A stretch of 64,000 bases of DNA from assembly GCA_949948715.1 (NCBI GenBank), contig CATLGW010000003.1, positions 1-64,000 of the forward strand. The letters are read 5' to 3'. Positions 15,608-24,755 of the stretch are shown here, piece by piece. Origin of the DNA: an uncultured Lachnospiraceae bacterium (lineage in GTDB: Bacteria > Bacillota > Clostridia > Lachnospirales > Lachnospiraceae). Position 1 is the first letter of the stretch; every line of letters begins with the position of its first letter. A program made the position numbers and the translations under genes. Under the pieces are notes generated by a model. The model saw only the letters and a program-made list of their open reading frames with translations, ran no database searches and was not told the origin of the DNA.

Positions 15608-17467
15608 ATGTGGTTGGAACAAATAGAGAATCCCAATGATATCAAGAAGATTGCCAAGGAAAATTATGGGGAGCTGGCGGAGGAGATCAGACAGTTTCTC
15701 ATAGAGAAGATCAGTGTGACGGGCGGGCACCTGGGCTCTAATCTGGGGGCGGTGGAGCTGACGATGGCGCTTCACCTCTCCTTAAATCTGCCGGAGGACA
15801 AGATTATCTGGGACGTGGGGCATCAATCCTACACCCATAAGCTTTTGACCGGACGTAAGGACGGATTCGATTGTCTGCGCCAATTTCATGGCATGAGCGG
15901 TTTCCCCAAGCGAAAAGAAAGCAAATTTGACGCCTTTGACACAGGGCACAGCTCCACTTCCATCTCGGCGGGGCTGGGCCTGGTCAAGGCGCGGGACATA
16001 AGGGGGCAGAAAAACACGGTGGTCTCCGTGATCGGGGACGGATCTCTCACGGGAGGGATGGCCTACGAGGCTCTGAACAACGCGGCCAAGCTGGAGACAA
16101 ATTTTATTATTATCCTGAATGATAACAATATGTCCATCTCGGAAAATGTGGGCGGCGTGTCCAAATATCTGAACAATATCCGCACTGCCAGCGGATACCT
16201 GGACCTGAAGGAGGGGATCTACAATGCCCTGAAGGGTACCCCGGGCGGCGACAATATGGTGTCCAAGATCCGCAGGGCCAAGAGCAGCGTAAAGCAGCTT
16301 GTGATTCCGGGAATGCTGTTTGAGGATATGGGCATCACTTATCTGGGGCCGGTGGACGGCCACAGCATTGCGGCGCTGACCCGGGTGATGCGGGAGGCCA
16401 GGAGGGTGAAGGGAGCCGTGCTGATTCATGTCATCACCCAGAAGGGGAAGGGCTATGGGCCTGCGGAGCGTCATCCCGCAAGGTTTCACGGGGCGGAGCC
16501 CTTTGACATTGAGACGGGCCTTCCCTCCCATCCCAGGACGGCGGCCAACTATACCGACATTTTTTCCACTGTCATGTGTAAGCTGGGCCAGAGGGACGAG
16601 AGCATTGTGGCCATCACCGCTGCCATGCCTGACGGCACCGGACTCAAGCGCTTCCGCAATATGTATCCGGAGCGGTTTTTTGACGTGGGAATCGCGGAGG
16701 AGCACGCGGTGACCTTCGCCGCAGGATTGGCGGCGGGAGGGATGAAGCCCATTGTGGCGGTGTATTCCTCCTTCCTGCAAAGGGGTTACGACCAGATTCT
16801 GCATGATGTGTGCATTCAGAATTTACCGGTGGTGTTTGCCATTGACCGGGCGGGCCTGGTGGGGAGCGACGGGGAGACCCACCAGGGGATCTTTGACTTG
16901 AGCTATCTGTCAGGCATTCCCAATATGAATATCTGCGCTCCCAAGAACAAGTGGGAGCTTTCCGATATGTTGAAGTTTGCCGTGAAGCTGGGGCTGCCCG
17001 TCGCCGTCCGCTATCCCAGGGGCCAGGCCTACGCCGGTCTGCGGGAGCACCGGCCGCCCGTGGAGCTGGGAAAGGCGGAATGGATTTACCGGGAGAGGGA
17101 GATCGCTCTGTTTGCGGTGGGAAGTATGGTGAAGACGGCGGAGGCGGTGCGGGAGCGGCTGAAGGGGGAGGGGTACTGCGTGAGCCTCGTCAATGCCCGG
17201 TTCGTGAAGCCCATCGACAGGGAGGCCGTGCTGGAGGCCTGCCAGGATCACCGGATTATCGTTACCATGGAGGAGAACGTGCAAAACGGCGGCTACGGTG
17301 AGAAGGTCCTGAGCTGTCTGAACGAGCAGAGGCTGTCCAACAAATGTATTGTGGTGGCCGTGCCGGACGCTTATGTGGAGCACGGAAATGTGGAGCAGTT
17401 AAAACGGGAAATCGGCCTGGATGCGGAGAGCATCGCAAGGCGTGTTCTGGAGGCGGACGGGCAATGA
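15608..17467 (+). CDS. dxs: 1-deoxy-D-xylulose-5-phosphate synthase
   Basis: First enzyme of the methylerythritol-phosphate pathway, joining pyruvate and glyceraldehyde 3-phosphate with thiamine diphosphate. Visible are GGHLGSNLG with the substrate-binding His, GDGSLTGGMAYEALNNA (thiamine site, with the later NDNNMSIS), GVDP-like YLGPVDGHS and the transketolase domain with DVGIAEEHAVTFAAGLA. Length 619 is normal. The stop overlaps the tlyA start (ATGA), so the two are coupled. Confidence 0.96.
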   Translation: MWLEQIENPNDIKKIAKENYGELAEEIRQFLIEKISVTGGHLGSNLGAVELTMALHLSLNLPEDKIIWDVGHQSYTHKLLTGRKDGFDCLRQFHGMSGFPKRKESKFDAFDTGHSSTSISAGLGLVKARDIRGQKNTVVSVIGDGSLTGGMAYEALNNAAKLETNFIIILNDNNMSISENVGGVSKYLNNIRTASGYLDLKEGIYNALKGTPGGDNMVSKIRRAKSSVKQLVIPGMLFEDMGITYLGPVDGHSIAALTRVMREARRVKGAVLIHVITQKGKGYGPAERHPARFHGAEPFDIETGLPSHPRTAANYTDIFSTVMCKLGQRDESIVAITAAMPDGTGLKRFRNMYPERFFDVGIAEEHAVTFAAGLAAGGMKPIVAVYSSFLQRGYDQILHDVCIQNLPVVFAIDRAGLVGSDGETHQGIFDLSYLSGIPNMNICAPKNKWELSDMLKFAVKLGLPVAVRYPRGQAYAGLREHRPPVELGKAEWIYREREIALFAVGSMVKTAEAVRERLKGEGYCVSLVNARFVKPIDREAVLEACQDHRIIVTMEENVQNGGYGEKVLSCLNEQRLSNKCIVVAVPDAYVEHGNVEQLKREIGLDAESIARRVLEADGQ

Positions 17468-18393
17468 GAGAACGGTTGGACATTATTTTGGTGAACAGGG
17501 GTTATGCCCCCTCCCGGGAGAAGGCCAAGGCTATGATTATGTCCGGCAGCGTGTTTGTGAACGGGCAGAGGGAGGATAAGGCGGGCACCTTTTTTCGCCA
17601 GGATAAAATAAAAACTCTGGAGGTCCGGGGGAGCGGACTGAAATATGTGAGCCGGGGAGGGCTGAAGCTGGAGAAGGCTCTTTTGGTCTGGGAACTTTCT
17701 CTGAAGGGCCTTGTCTGCATGGATATCGGAGCCTCCACGGGAGGATTTACGGACTGTATGCTGCAAAACGGCGCGCAAAGGGTCTATTCCGTGGACGTGG
17801 GTTCCGGTCAGTTGGCCTGGAAGCTGAGAAACGATCCGCGGGTGGTCTGTATGGAAAAGACCAATTTCCGCTATCTGACGAAAGAGGCTGTGGGGGAGGT
17901 GATGGACTTTGCCAGTGTGGACGTCTCCTTCATCTCCCTGACAAAGATTCTGATTCCCGCCAGGGAGCTTCTGAAGGCCGGCGGGGAGATGGTGTGTCTG
18001 ATTAAGCCTCAGTTTGAAGCGGGCCGGGAGAAGGTGGGCAAAAACGGCGTGGTGCGGGACGAGGCGGTGCACCGGGAGGTCATTCACAGAATGGTGGATT
18101 ACGTCCACTGTGTGGGATTTGAGCCGCTGCATCTGGAGTATTCCCCCATCAGGGGGCCGGAGGGAAATATTGAGTACCTCCTGCATATAATGAAGCGGGA
18201 ACCCGTTCCGGAGGAGGTGAGGGCGCTGACGGAGCATGAGGCCGAGGAGCGCCTGGGGGAGATTGCGGAATCCGGCAGGGGGAAATCTCATCAGGGGGAA
18301 TGGGAACAAAGGATCGCGGACACGGTGGAGAGATCCCACGGCCTTCCCGGAACTGACGGACAGGGCGCCGGGCGGGAGGAGGCAGACATCTAA
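17464..18393 (+). CDS. tlyA: TlyA-family rRNA 2'-O-methyltransferase
   Basis: N-terminal S4 RNA-binding domain (RLDIILVNRGYAPSREKAKAMIMSG) followed by an FtsJ-like methyltransferase domain with the SAM site CMDIGASTGGFTDCML and the conserved Lys in LIKPQFEAG. TlyA enzymes methylate cytidines in rRNA; some homologues are called hemolysin A. The start overlaps the dxs stop by four bases. At 309 residues it is longer than the usual ~270, the extra being a polar C-terminal tail (from about GEIAESGRG) of doubtful function. Confidence 0.92.
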   Translation: MRERLDIILVNRGYAPSREKAKAMIMSGSVFVNGQREDKAGTFFRQDKIKTLEVRGSGLKYVSRGGLKLEKALLVWELSLKGLVCMDIGASTGGFTDCMLQNGAQRVYSVDVGSGQLAWKLRNDPRVVCMEKTNFRYLTKEAVGEVMDFASVDVSFISLTKILIPARELLKAGGEMVCLIKPQFEAGREKVGKNGVVRDEAVHREVIHRMVDYVHCVGFEPLHLEYSPIRGPEGNIEYLLHIMKREPVPEEVRALTEHEAEERLGEIAESGRGKSHQGEWEQRIADTVERSHGLPGTDGQGAGREEADI

Positions 18394-18430
18394 GCGCGGT
18401 TTGGGTTATGGAAAGGGCAGGGTTATACAT

Positions 18431-19297
18431 ATGAAGCATTTTCTGATTTATTCCAATGGGTATAAGGATAAGGGACTGGCGGTCACAGGCCGAGTGGTGA
18501 AGCATCTGGAGAGCAGAGGACAGAGGGCGACGCTTAAACTGAAGGAGGCCGATTGGAAGTCCGGAGCCGGTGAGGAGAGCGAGGAGGCGAAAAACATTCC
18601 CTCCGATGTGGACTGCATGATAGTGCTGGGCGGGGACGGCACCGTGCTGCAGGCGGCCAGAGAGACCAAGAAGCTGCACATTCCCATTATCGGTGTGAAT
18701 CTGGGGACCCTGGGGTTTATGACGGAGATCGAGCCGGAGCATCTGGAGGAGTCTCTGGACCGTCTGATTGCCGGGGACTACGAGCAGGAGAGCCGGATGA
18801 TGCTAAACGGAAAGGTACTCTTTGGGGACGGGAGAATGGACGAGGGCTGGGCGCTGAACGATATCGTAGTCTCCCGCAGCGGCACACTGCAGATCATTAA
18901 TTTTGACATCTATGTGAACCATCAGTTTCTCAACGACTACAAGGCGGACGGAATGATTATCACCACGCCCACCGGTTCAACGGGATACAATCTTTCGGCA
19001 GGCGGGCCCCTGGTGGAGCCTCGGGCAAAGCTCCTCACCATGACCCCCATCTGCCCCCACACACTGACCCAGAGGAGCATTATCCTGTCCCCGGAGGATG
19101 TGATCGAAATTGTGATTCCGCCGATCAGAGGGAATCTGTCCCAGACTGTGGAGGCAAACTTTGACGGCAGCCACAAGATCGCTCTGAGCACCGGGGACCG
19201 CATCCGCATTGTACAGTCGGAGAAGACCACGGAGTTCATTCAGCTCAATCAGATGAGCTTTTTGGAGGTGCTCAACCGTAAAATGAAGGAAGTGTGA
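18431..19297 (+). CDS. nadK: NAD kinase
   Basis: Phosphorylates NAD to NADP. The GGDGTVLQAAR motif and the downstream GVNLGTLGFMTEIEP are diagnostic, followed by NDIVVSRSGTLQIINFDIYVN and TPTGSTGYNLSAGGPLV. Length 288 from the ATG at 18431 fits the family; the ORF track start lies inside tlyA. In many Firmicutes argR comes next and then recN; here no argR is found in the 72 bases before recN. Confidence 0.95.
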   Translation: MKHFLIYSNGYKDKGLAVTGRVVKHLESRGQRATLKLKEADWKSGAGEESEEAKNIPSDVDCMIVLGGDGTVLQAARETKKLHIPIIGVNLGTLGFMTEIEPEHLEESLDRLIAGDYEQESRMMLNGKVLFGDGRMDEGWALNDIVVSRSGTLQIINFDIYVNHQFLNDYKADGMIITTPTGSTGYNLSAGGPLVEPRAKLLTMTPICPHTLTQRSIILSPEDVIEIVIPPIRGNLSQTVEANFDGSHKIALSTGDRIRIVQSEKTTEFIQLNQMSFLEVLNRKMKEV

Positions 19298-19369
19298 TCA
19301 GGGGTACTAATTTTTGTTACTTGTATATGCCACGCGTCGGAGAGGGCGGCATACATAAGGAGAGAAAAA

Positions 19370-21097
19370 ATGTTACAAAGCTTACATGTGAAAAATCTGG
19401 CCTTGATGGAGGAGACGGAGGTAGAGTTCGGGGAGGGGTTAAATATCCTGACCGGAGAAACCGGGGCGGGAAAATCCCTTTTGATCGATTCCGTGACCCT
19501 GGCCTTAGGCGGAAAGTTCGACCGGGATATGCTCAGAAAGGGCGCGGACAGCGCCTATGTGGAGCTGGTGTTCTCCGGCGGGGACGAGAAGGTGGCGGAA
19601 AAGCTTAGGGAACTTGCGTTTCAGGAGGATGAATGCGTCATTGTCAGCCGCAGGATGCAGGCGGGGAAAAGCGTGTACAAGATCAACGGGGAGACGGTGA
19701 CGGCCAGGCAGGTGAAGGAACTGGCGGAAATCCTCATCGACATTCACGGGCAGCACGAGCATCAGTCATTGCTTCATAAGAAGAAGCATATGGAGATTTT
19801 GGACGCTTACTGCGGGGAGGACAACAGGGAGCCGGCCGCCCGGGTAGACCGGCTTTATCATGCCTGCAGGGAGCTGGAAAAGCGTCTGGAGGAGGAGACC
19901 ATGGACGAGTCTGCCAGAGAGAGGGAGCGCGCTCTGGCGGAGTTTGAATGCCGGGAGATTGAGGAAGCCGCCCTTATCCCGGGGGAGGATGAGGAGCTGG
20001 AGACGCGTTACCGTTTTATGGTAAACGGAAGGAAGATTGCGGAAAATCTGGCGGAATGCTGCAGATACACGGGCAGCGGGGAGGAGGACGGAGCCGGAAG
20101 CGCTCTCAGCCGCGCCCTGCGGGCCCTGGGAAGCGTATCCGCCTTGGACGGCAGGCTGGAGCAGCTCCAGGGACAGCTTGAGGAGGTGGACAATCTTCTG
20201 GCTGATTTTAACCGGGATGCGGCGGAGTATCTGCAGGACTGCGAGTTTGACCAGGAGGAATTTACACGGGTGGAGGAGCGGCTGAATCTGATCAATCGCT
20301 TAAAGGGAAAGTACGGCGGCACCCTGGAGGAGGTTGTGAGATACGGGGAGTCCAGGCAGGAGCTGCTGCAAAAGCTTTCCGATTACGATTCCTTTATGAA
20401 GGAGCTCGGGGAGGAGTGGGAGCGGACGGACAGAGAGCTGAAAGCTGCCTGTGGTGAGCTGTCCGGGCTTCGAAGCAGGAATGCCCTGCAGCTTCAAGGG
20501 CTTTTGAAGGAGGCCCTGGTCAACCTGAATTTCCTGACGGTGGAGTTTGAGATTGCGGTGCGGCCGGGCCAGACCGTCACTGCCAGGGGGTACGACGACG
20601 TGGAGTTTTTGATTTCCACGAACCCCGGAGAGCCCCTGAGCCCTTTGAGCCAGGTGGCCAGCGGAGGCGAGCTGTCCAGGGTGATGTTAGCCATCAAGAC
20701 CGTGCTGGCCGGGCGGGATCATGTGGATACCTTGATTTTTGACGAGATCGATGCCGGCATCAGCGGACGCACCGCCTGGAAGGTGTCCGGACAGTTGGAC
20801 GCGGCGGCCCGCGCCCACCAGGTGATCTGCATCACCCACCTCCCTCAGATCGCGGCCATGGCGGACCGGCATTTTGTGATCGAAAAAAGCAGCACCGACG
20901 ACAGCACCATCACGGACATCCGCAGCGTGGAGGGAGAGGAAAGCCTGGCGGAGCTGGCCAGACTTTTGGGAAGCGACGCTCTCACGGAGGCGGCTTTGGA
21001 GAACGCCAGGGAGATGCGGGAGCAGGCGCTTAAGCGCAAGGAGGGCTTTCCGCGGAAGGCTGTGACAGGGGTGGGAGACAGAGGTAACACACAATAA
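19370..21097 (+). CDS. recN: DNA repair protein RecN
   Basis: An SMC-like ATPase acting early in double-strand break repair. Walker A is GETGAGKSLLIDSV near the N-terminus; the Q-loop region HGQHEHQSLL, a central coiled coil, the signature SQVASGGELSRVMLAIK and Walker B DTLIFDEIDAGISG follow. Length 575 is normal. ATG after aaggagagaaaaa. In Bacillus and many clostridia recN is followed by spoIVB; here a block of about 6.7 kb intervenes. Confidence 0.96.
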   Translation: MLQSLHVKNLALMEETEVEFGEGLNILTGETGAGKSLLIDSVTLALGGKFDRDMLRKGADSAYVELVFSGGDEKVAEKLRELAFQEDECVIVSRRMQAGKSVYKINGETVTARQVKELAEILIDIHGQHEHQSLLHKKKHMEILDAYCGEDNREPAARVDRLYHACRELEKRLEEETMDESARERERALAEFECREIEEAALIPGEDEELETRYRFMVNGRKIAENLAECCRYTGSGEEDGAGSALSRALRALGSVSALDGRLEQLQGQLEEVDNLLADFNRDAAEYLQDCEFDQEEFTRVEERLNLINRLKGKYGGTLEEVVRYGESRQELLQKLSDYDSFMKELGEEWERTDRELKAACGELSGLRSRNALQLQGLLKEALVNLNFLTVEFEIAVRPGQTVTARGYDDVEFLISTNPGEPLSPLSQVASGGELSRVMLAIKTVLAGRDHVDTLIFDEIDAGISGRTAWKVSGQLDAAARAHQVICITHLPQIAAMADRHFVIEKSSTDDSTITDIRSVEGEESLAELARLLGSDALTEAALENAREMREQALKRKEGFPRKAVTGVGDRGNTQ

Positions 21098-21236
21098 AGG
21101 GCATTGTGGAGATTCTGTCCCTGGGGATTCTCCTGCCGGGCTTTGACGCGCTCTGTAAAGGGGGGAGCGGGGCGGCTTAATTTGCGATACAGGAAGAAGA
21201 AACTTTTGCGCCCGGGGCGTGAAGGGGAGTTGACGG

Positions 21237-22634
21237 ATGGGGAATGGGGAAAATGAAATAGTGATAGATTTGCGGGAGCTGCTGGGGGCGCTGTGGCGCG
21301 GAGCGTGGCTGATTCTGTTGTGCGGGACGGCGGCGGGAGCCCTTGGTTTTTGTACCAACCGGATCCGAACGACCATACAGTACCAGTCTACCACCCGTAT
21401 TTATGTGCTGAACAGGCAGGATGACAGCGCCTTGACCTACAGCGACGTTCAGCTTGGGACGCAGCTTGCCAGAGATTTTGTCCAAATCATAAAGAGCCGG
21501 TATGTATTGGAGAAGGTGGCAGCCTCTTTGGGGCTGGAGGAAAGCGCCGAATCTCTGGCGTCGAGGATTAGTGTGGCCGCTCAGCCGGACACAAGGATCG
21601 TGGCTATCACGGTGACGGATCCTGATCCGGAGACGGCGAGACGTTTGGCGGACGAGGTGAGAGAGACGGCTGCAGAACGGATCAAGAGTGTGATGGATAT
21701 TCAGGCGGTGAATCTGGTGGACGAGGCGAATCTTCCCTCCGAGCCCGTACCGTCCCGGGCGGTGCGATGGTTGATGGGCGGAGCGATGGTTGGATGTTTT
21801 CTGTCCGGGATGGTGATTTTGACGCTGTTTCTTATGGACGATACGCTGAGAACCGCAAAAGACGCGGGGAAGTATCTCGGTTTGAGCACCCTTGGGGTGG
21901 TTCCCTGCCGGGGAGAAGCGGGAGCGGGCAGACGCGGAGGGCTTGCCCGGGAGGAGTCGGACATTCGCTTCCGGGAGGCTTTTCGGACCCTTCGGACCAA
22001 TATTGAGCTTTCCGGGGAGGGAGCGAGGGTGATCTGTCTGACAAGCTGTATTCCCCGGGAGGGAAAATCAAAGCTCTCCTATGAGCTGGCGAGAGCCTTT
22101 GGGGATAAGGGGGAGCGCGTGCTTTTGGTGGATGCCGATTTAAGAGGGGCCGCCATGGGCGGCAGACAGAGGAAGGCAATGACCTGCGCGGGACTGGTGG
22201 ACTGTCTGGTGGGAATGGCTTCCCTGGAGGAAGCTCTGTGTAGCGCGGAGAATGAGAATTTCCAAATGATAATTCCGGGGAGGACCCCTGCCAATCCCAG
22301 TGAGCTTTTGGGGAGTGAAAGCTTCGGCGCACTGGTGCGTCAGGCCAGGGAGCAGTATGATATGGTGGTGATAGACACGCCTGCCCTGGGAAGCGTCATA
22401 GACGCGGCGGAGGTGGCGAGAGTCTGCGACGGGGCGATTCTGGTGGCGGAGAGCGGGGCCGTCAGCTTCCGGTTCGCTGGCCGGGTGTTGGAGCAACTGC
22501 GGCTGACAGGCTGCCCTGTTCTGGGGTGTATATTGAACAAGGCGGACAGGAAGAGAAAGGGCTGCCCGGGGATGGCCCGGGGGAGACATTACGAGAAAGA
22601 ATATAATAAATTCTACGGCGGCTGTGGGGATTAG
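21237..22634 (+). CDS. Wzz-type chain-length determinant fused to a BY-kinase
   Basis: Residues ~10-205 form a Wzz domain: two membrane helices (ILLCGTAAGALGFC and GAMVGCFLSGMVILTLFL) flanking an extracytoplasmic region. Residues ~235-465 are a bacterial tyrosine kinase: Walker A IPREGKSKLSYELA, Walker A' LLVDADLR, Walker B MVVIDTPALG, and a C-terminal tyrosine cluster (HYEKEYNKFYGG). Such proteins control export and length of capsular or exopolysaccharide. The Walker A has Lys where Thr usually follows GKS. No polysaccharide genes are adjacent, so it is an orphan here. The 139 bases before it hold nothing recognised. Confidence 0.88.
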   Translation: MGNGENEIVIDLRELLGALWRGAWLILLCGTAAGALGFCTNRIRTTIQYQSTTRIYVLNRQDDSALTYSDVQLGTQLARDFVQIIKSRYVLEKVAASLGLEESAESLASRISVAAQPDTRIVAITVTDPDPETARRLADEVRETAAERIKSVMDIQAVNLVDEANLPSEPVPSRAVRWLMGGAMVGCFLSGMVILTLFLMDDTLRTAKDAGKYLGLSTLGVVPCRGEAGAGRRGGLAREESDIRFREAFRTLRTNIELSGEGARVICLTSCIPREGKSKLSYELARAFGDKGERVLLVDADLRGAAMGGRQRKAMTCAGLVDCLVGMASLEEALCSAENENFQMIIPGRTPANPSELLGSESFGALVRQAREQYDMVVIDTPALGSVIDAAEVARVCDGAILVAESGAVSFRFAGRVLEQLRLTGCPVLGCILNKADRKRKGCPGMARGRHYEKEYNKFYGGCGD

Positions 22635-22673
22635 GGCCGATTGAGTACAGAACGGAGTTTTATGGGCTGCGGA

Positions 22674-22702
22674 TTCATGCGGTCCATATTTTTTGTTATA
22701 CT
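22674..22702 (+). promoter_or_regulatory. Promoter of the sigma-factor/ABC operon
   Basis: TTCATG, 17 bases, TATACT, about 70 bases before the sigma-factor gene. Confidence 0.45.
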
Positions 22703-22774
22703 AAAATTATAATTTCTCCGCCCGCAGGAGGGGAGGATTTCGTTATACATAATGAAAGGAGGGGTTCGGCGTCC

Positions 22775-23239
22775 ATGGACAACAGGAAGGAGCTGGCGGA
22801 GCAGTACGACAGGATATACCGGTATTGTTATTACAGGCTGCGGCACAGGGAACTTGCGGAGGATATCACCCAGGAAACCTTCCTTCGATTTTTCCGAAGG
22901 GAACAATATCATTTTTTGGAGAATCCCCTCAAAATTATGTATGTCATAGCCAGGAACCTGTGTGTAGACCAATGCCGCAGAAGCAACAGAGCCGGGGTGG
23001 AGAGGATGGAGGTGGAGGAGCTTGCAGGCGCGGGAATCGAGGAGGGCATTGTGGACCGGGAAATTTTGCGGGGCGCGATGTCGCGACTTGGGGAGGAGGA
23101 GCGGGAAATCGTCTTTTTGCGGGCCGTGAACGGGGAGGACTTCTCTGTGATCGGAGAGATGACCGGGTTGTCACGGTATGCCGTCCGCAGGAGATATCAG
23201 AGCGCATTGCAGACATTGCGGAAGGAGTTGACGGACTAA
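22775..23239 (+). CDS. ECF-like RNA polymerase sigma factor
   Basis: A 154-residue sigma-70 family protein with region 2 (YDRIYRYCYYRLRHRELAEDITQETFLRFF) and region 4 (LGEEEREIVFLRAVNGEDFSVIGEMTGLSRYAVRRRYQSALQTLRK). No anti-sigma factor with the usual domain is seen, but the next gene, five bases downstream, encodes a membrane protein with a cytoplasmic N-terminus that could take that role (inference). ATG after a ggaggggttcggcgtcc leader. Likely controls its own operon. Confidence 0.88.
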   Translation: MDNRKELAEQYDRIYRYCYYRLRHRELAEDITQETFLRFFRREQYHFLENPLKIMYVIARNLCVDQCRRSNRAGVERMEVEELAGAGIEEGIVDREILRGAMSRLGEEEREIVFLRAVNGEDFSVIGEMTGLSRYAVRRRYQSALQTLRKELTD

Positions 23240-23243
23240 AGTT

Positions 23244-23954
23244 ATGAGCGATAGGCGAAAGAGTTTGGAAAAGGAAATAAAAGAGCTGTATGAGATTCCG
23301 GAGCCGGTGAGAAAGAAGGAGTTTCTGCGGCAGTTTGAAAGCCCCTATATTTCCATGGGGAAGTTTATGTGGGAGCAGCTATGGTATCTCAAAAAGTGGG
23401 TGTGGCTTCTGTCGGGCTTTCTCTTTGTGCTGATTTTCTGGCTGGGCAGTAATCTGGAGGCGGAGAAGGCTTGGGTGTTGTACGCCATTATCCCTTTTCT
23501 GGCGCTGTCTCTGTTAATCGAGAGCGACAAATCAAATATACACGGCATGGAGGAATTGGAGTGTGCCACGCGGTTTTCCCTGAAAAGTCTGCTGTTAGCC
23601 AGGATGGGCGGACTGGCCGGGCTGCACAGCGCCTTTATGCTGCTTTTGCTCATCTGTCTGAAGGATCGGCTTATGCCGATGCTCCATGACGTGCTCTATA
23701 TGCTGGTGCCCTATTTTCTGACGGTGTGCCTGGGTTTCCATATTCTGCGGAAGTTCAGGGGAAAGGAATCGGTCTATCTGTGTATGGGGGCATCGGTCCT
23801 GGTGAGCTCTTTGGTGTGTGTGGTGGAACAGACGGCTCCTTTTGTGTTTGGTATATCAATGGCAGGAAGTTGGTTTGCCGCATTTGCGGTCATTGTCTTT
23901 TTGACCGGAAGAGAACTGCTTCTTTTCTATCGGAGGGCACAGATGCCGGCCTGA
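23244..23954 (+). CDS. Six-helix membrane protein of the sigma/ABC operon
   Basis: A 236-residue protein: a ~45-residue charged N-terminus (SLEKEIKELYEIPEPVRKKEFLRQF), then about six hydrophobic helices. No domain I can name. It follows the sigma factor by four bases and precedes an ABC ATPase, so it is probably a regulator of the sigma factor or a third component of the transporter. Confidence 0.65.
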   Translation: MSDRRKSLEKEIKELYEIPEPVRKKEFLRQFESPYISMGKFMWEQLWYLKKWVWLLSGFLFVLIFWLGSNLEAEKAWVLYAIIPFLALSLLIESDKSNIHGMEELECATRFSLKSLLLARMGGLAGLHSAFMLLLLICLKDRLMPMLHDVLYMLVPYFLTVCLGFHILRKFRGKESVYLCMGASVLVSSLVCVVEQTAPFVFGISMAGSWFAAFAVIVFLTGRELLLFYRRAQMPA

Positions 23955-24041
23955 GGCGGAAAGGAGAAGGCTACGGGAAATTTTGCGAAGGAAAGTACGG
24001 GCGGGAATCGCATAAACCGCGGAAAGGACGGGTTAACAAGG

Positions 24042-24755
24042 ATGGAGTGGAAAGCGGACAGAATTTCAAAACAATATCAGGGCAAGATTGCGGTGGACAG
24101 GGTCAGCCTGAGCCTGGGAAAGGGGGTTCACGGCCTGCTGGGGGCCAACGGGGCGGGCAAGACAACGCTGATGCGGATGCTGTGCGGTATTCTGCGGCCT
24201 GATGGCGGCAGCATATCCTACGACGGTCTGGATGTAGTCTCGGAGGAATACAGGAGCATTCTGGGCTATCTGCCTCAGGATTTCGGGTATTATCCTGATT
24301 TCACAGGCATGGATTTTCTGCTCTATATGGCGGCGCTGAAGGGCCTTCCCAAAAACCGGGCGAGGGAGCGTGCCAGGGAGCTTTTGGAGGTGGTGAAGCT
24401 TCAAAATGCGGCGGGGAAGAGGGTAAAGACCTACTCCGGAGGCATGAAGCAGCGTCTGGGAATCGCCCAGGCTCTTTTGAACGAGCCGCGGATACTGGTG
24501 CTGGACGAGCCCACGGCGGGCCTGGACCCCAAGGAGAGAGTGCGCTTCAGAGAACTGATTGCGGAATATGGGAAAGAAAATATTGTTCTCCTCTCCACTC
24601 ACATCGTATCGGATGTGGAACACAGCGCAAAGGATATTCTGATGATGAGGGAAGGCCAGATCATTTTTCAGGGTGAGTGGGACAATGGGGGGGAGGACCT
24701 GGAGGCATTTTACTTAAGACAGTTTGGAGAGGGCAAGGAGGAGGACGATGTGTAA
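24042..24755 (+). CDS. ABC transporter ATP-binding protein
   Basis: A 237-residue ABC ATPase. Walker A is LLGANGAGKTTLMRML, Q-loop LGYLPQDFGYYPDFTG, signature TYSGGMKQRLGIAQALL, Walker B ILVLDEPTAGLDP, H-loop LLSTHIVSD. The YLPQDFGYYPDFT pattern is typical of exporters encoded beside ECF-like sigma factors in clostridia. Its 3' end overlaps the permease start by eight bases. The ~87 bases before it, after the membrane protein gene, hold no other gene. Confidence 0.93.
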   Translation: MEWKADRISKQYQGKIAVDRVSLSLGKGVHGLLGANGAGKTTLMRMLCGILRPDGGSISYDGLDVVSEEYRSILGYLPQDFGYYPDFTGMDFLLYMAALKGLPKNRARERARELLEVVKLQNAAGKRVKTYSGGMKQRLGIAQALLNEPRILVLDEPTAGLDPKERVRFRELIAEYGKENIVLLSTHIVSDVEHSAKDILMMREGQIIFQGEWDNGGEDLEAFYLRQFGEGKEEDDV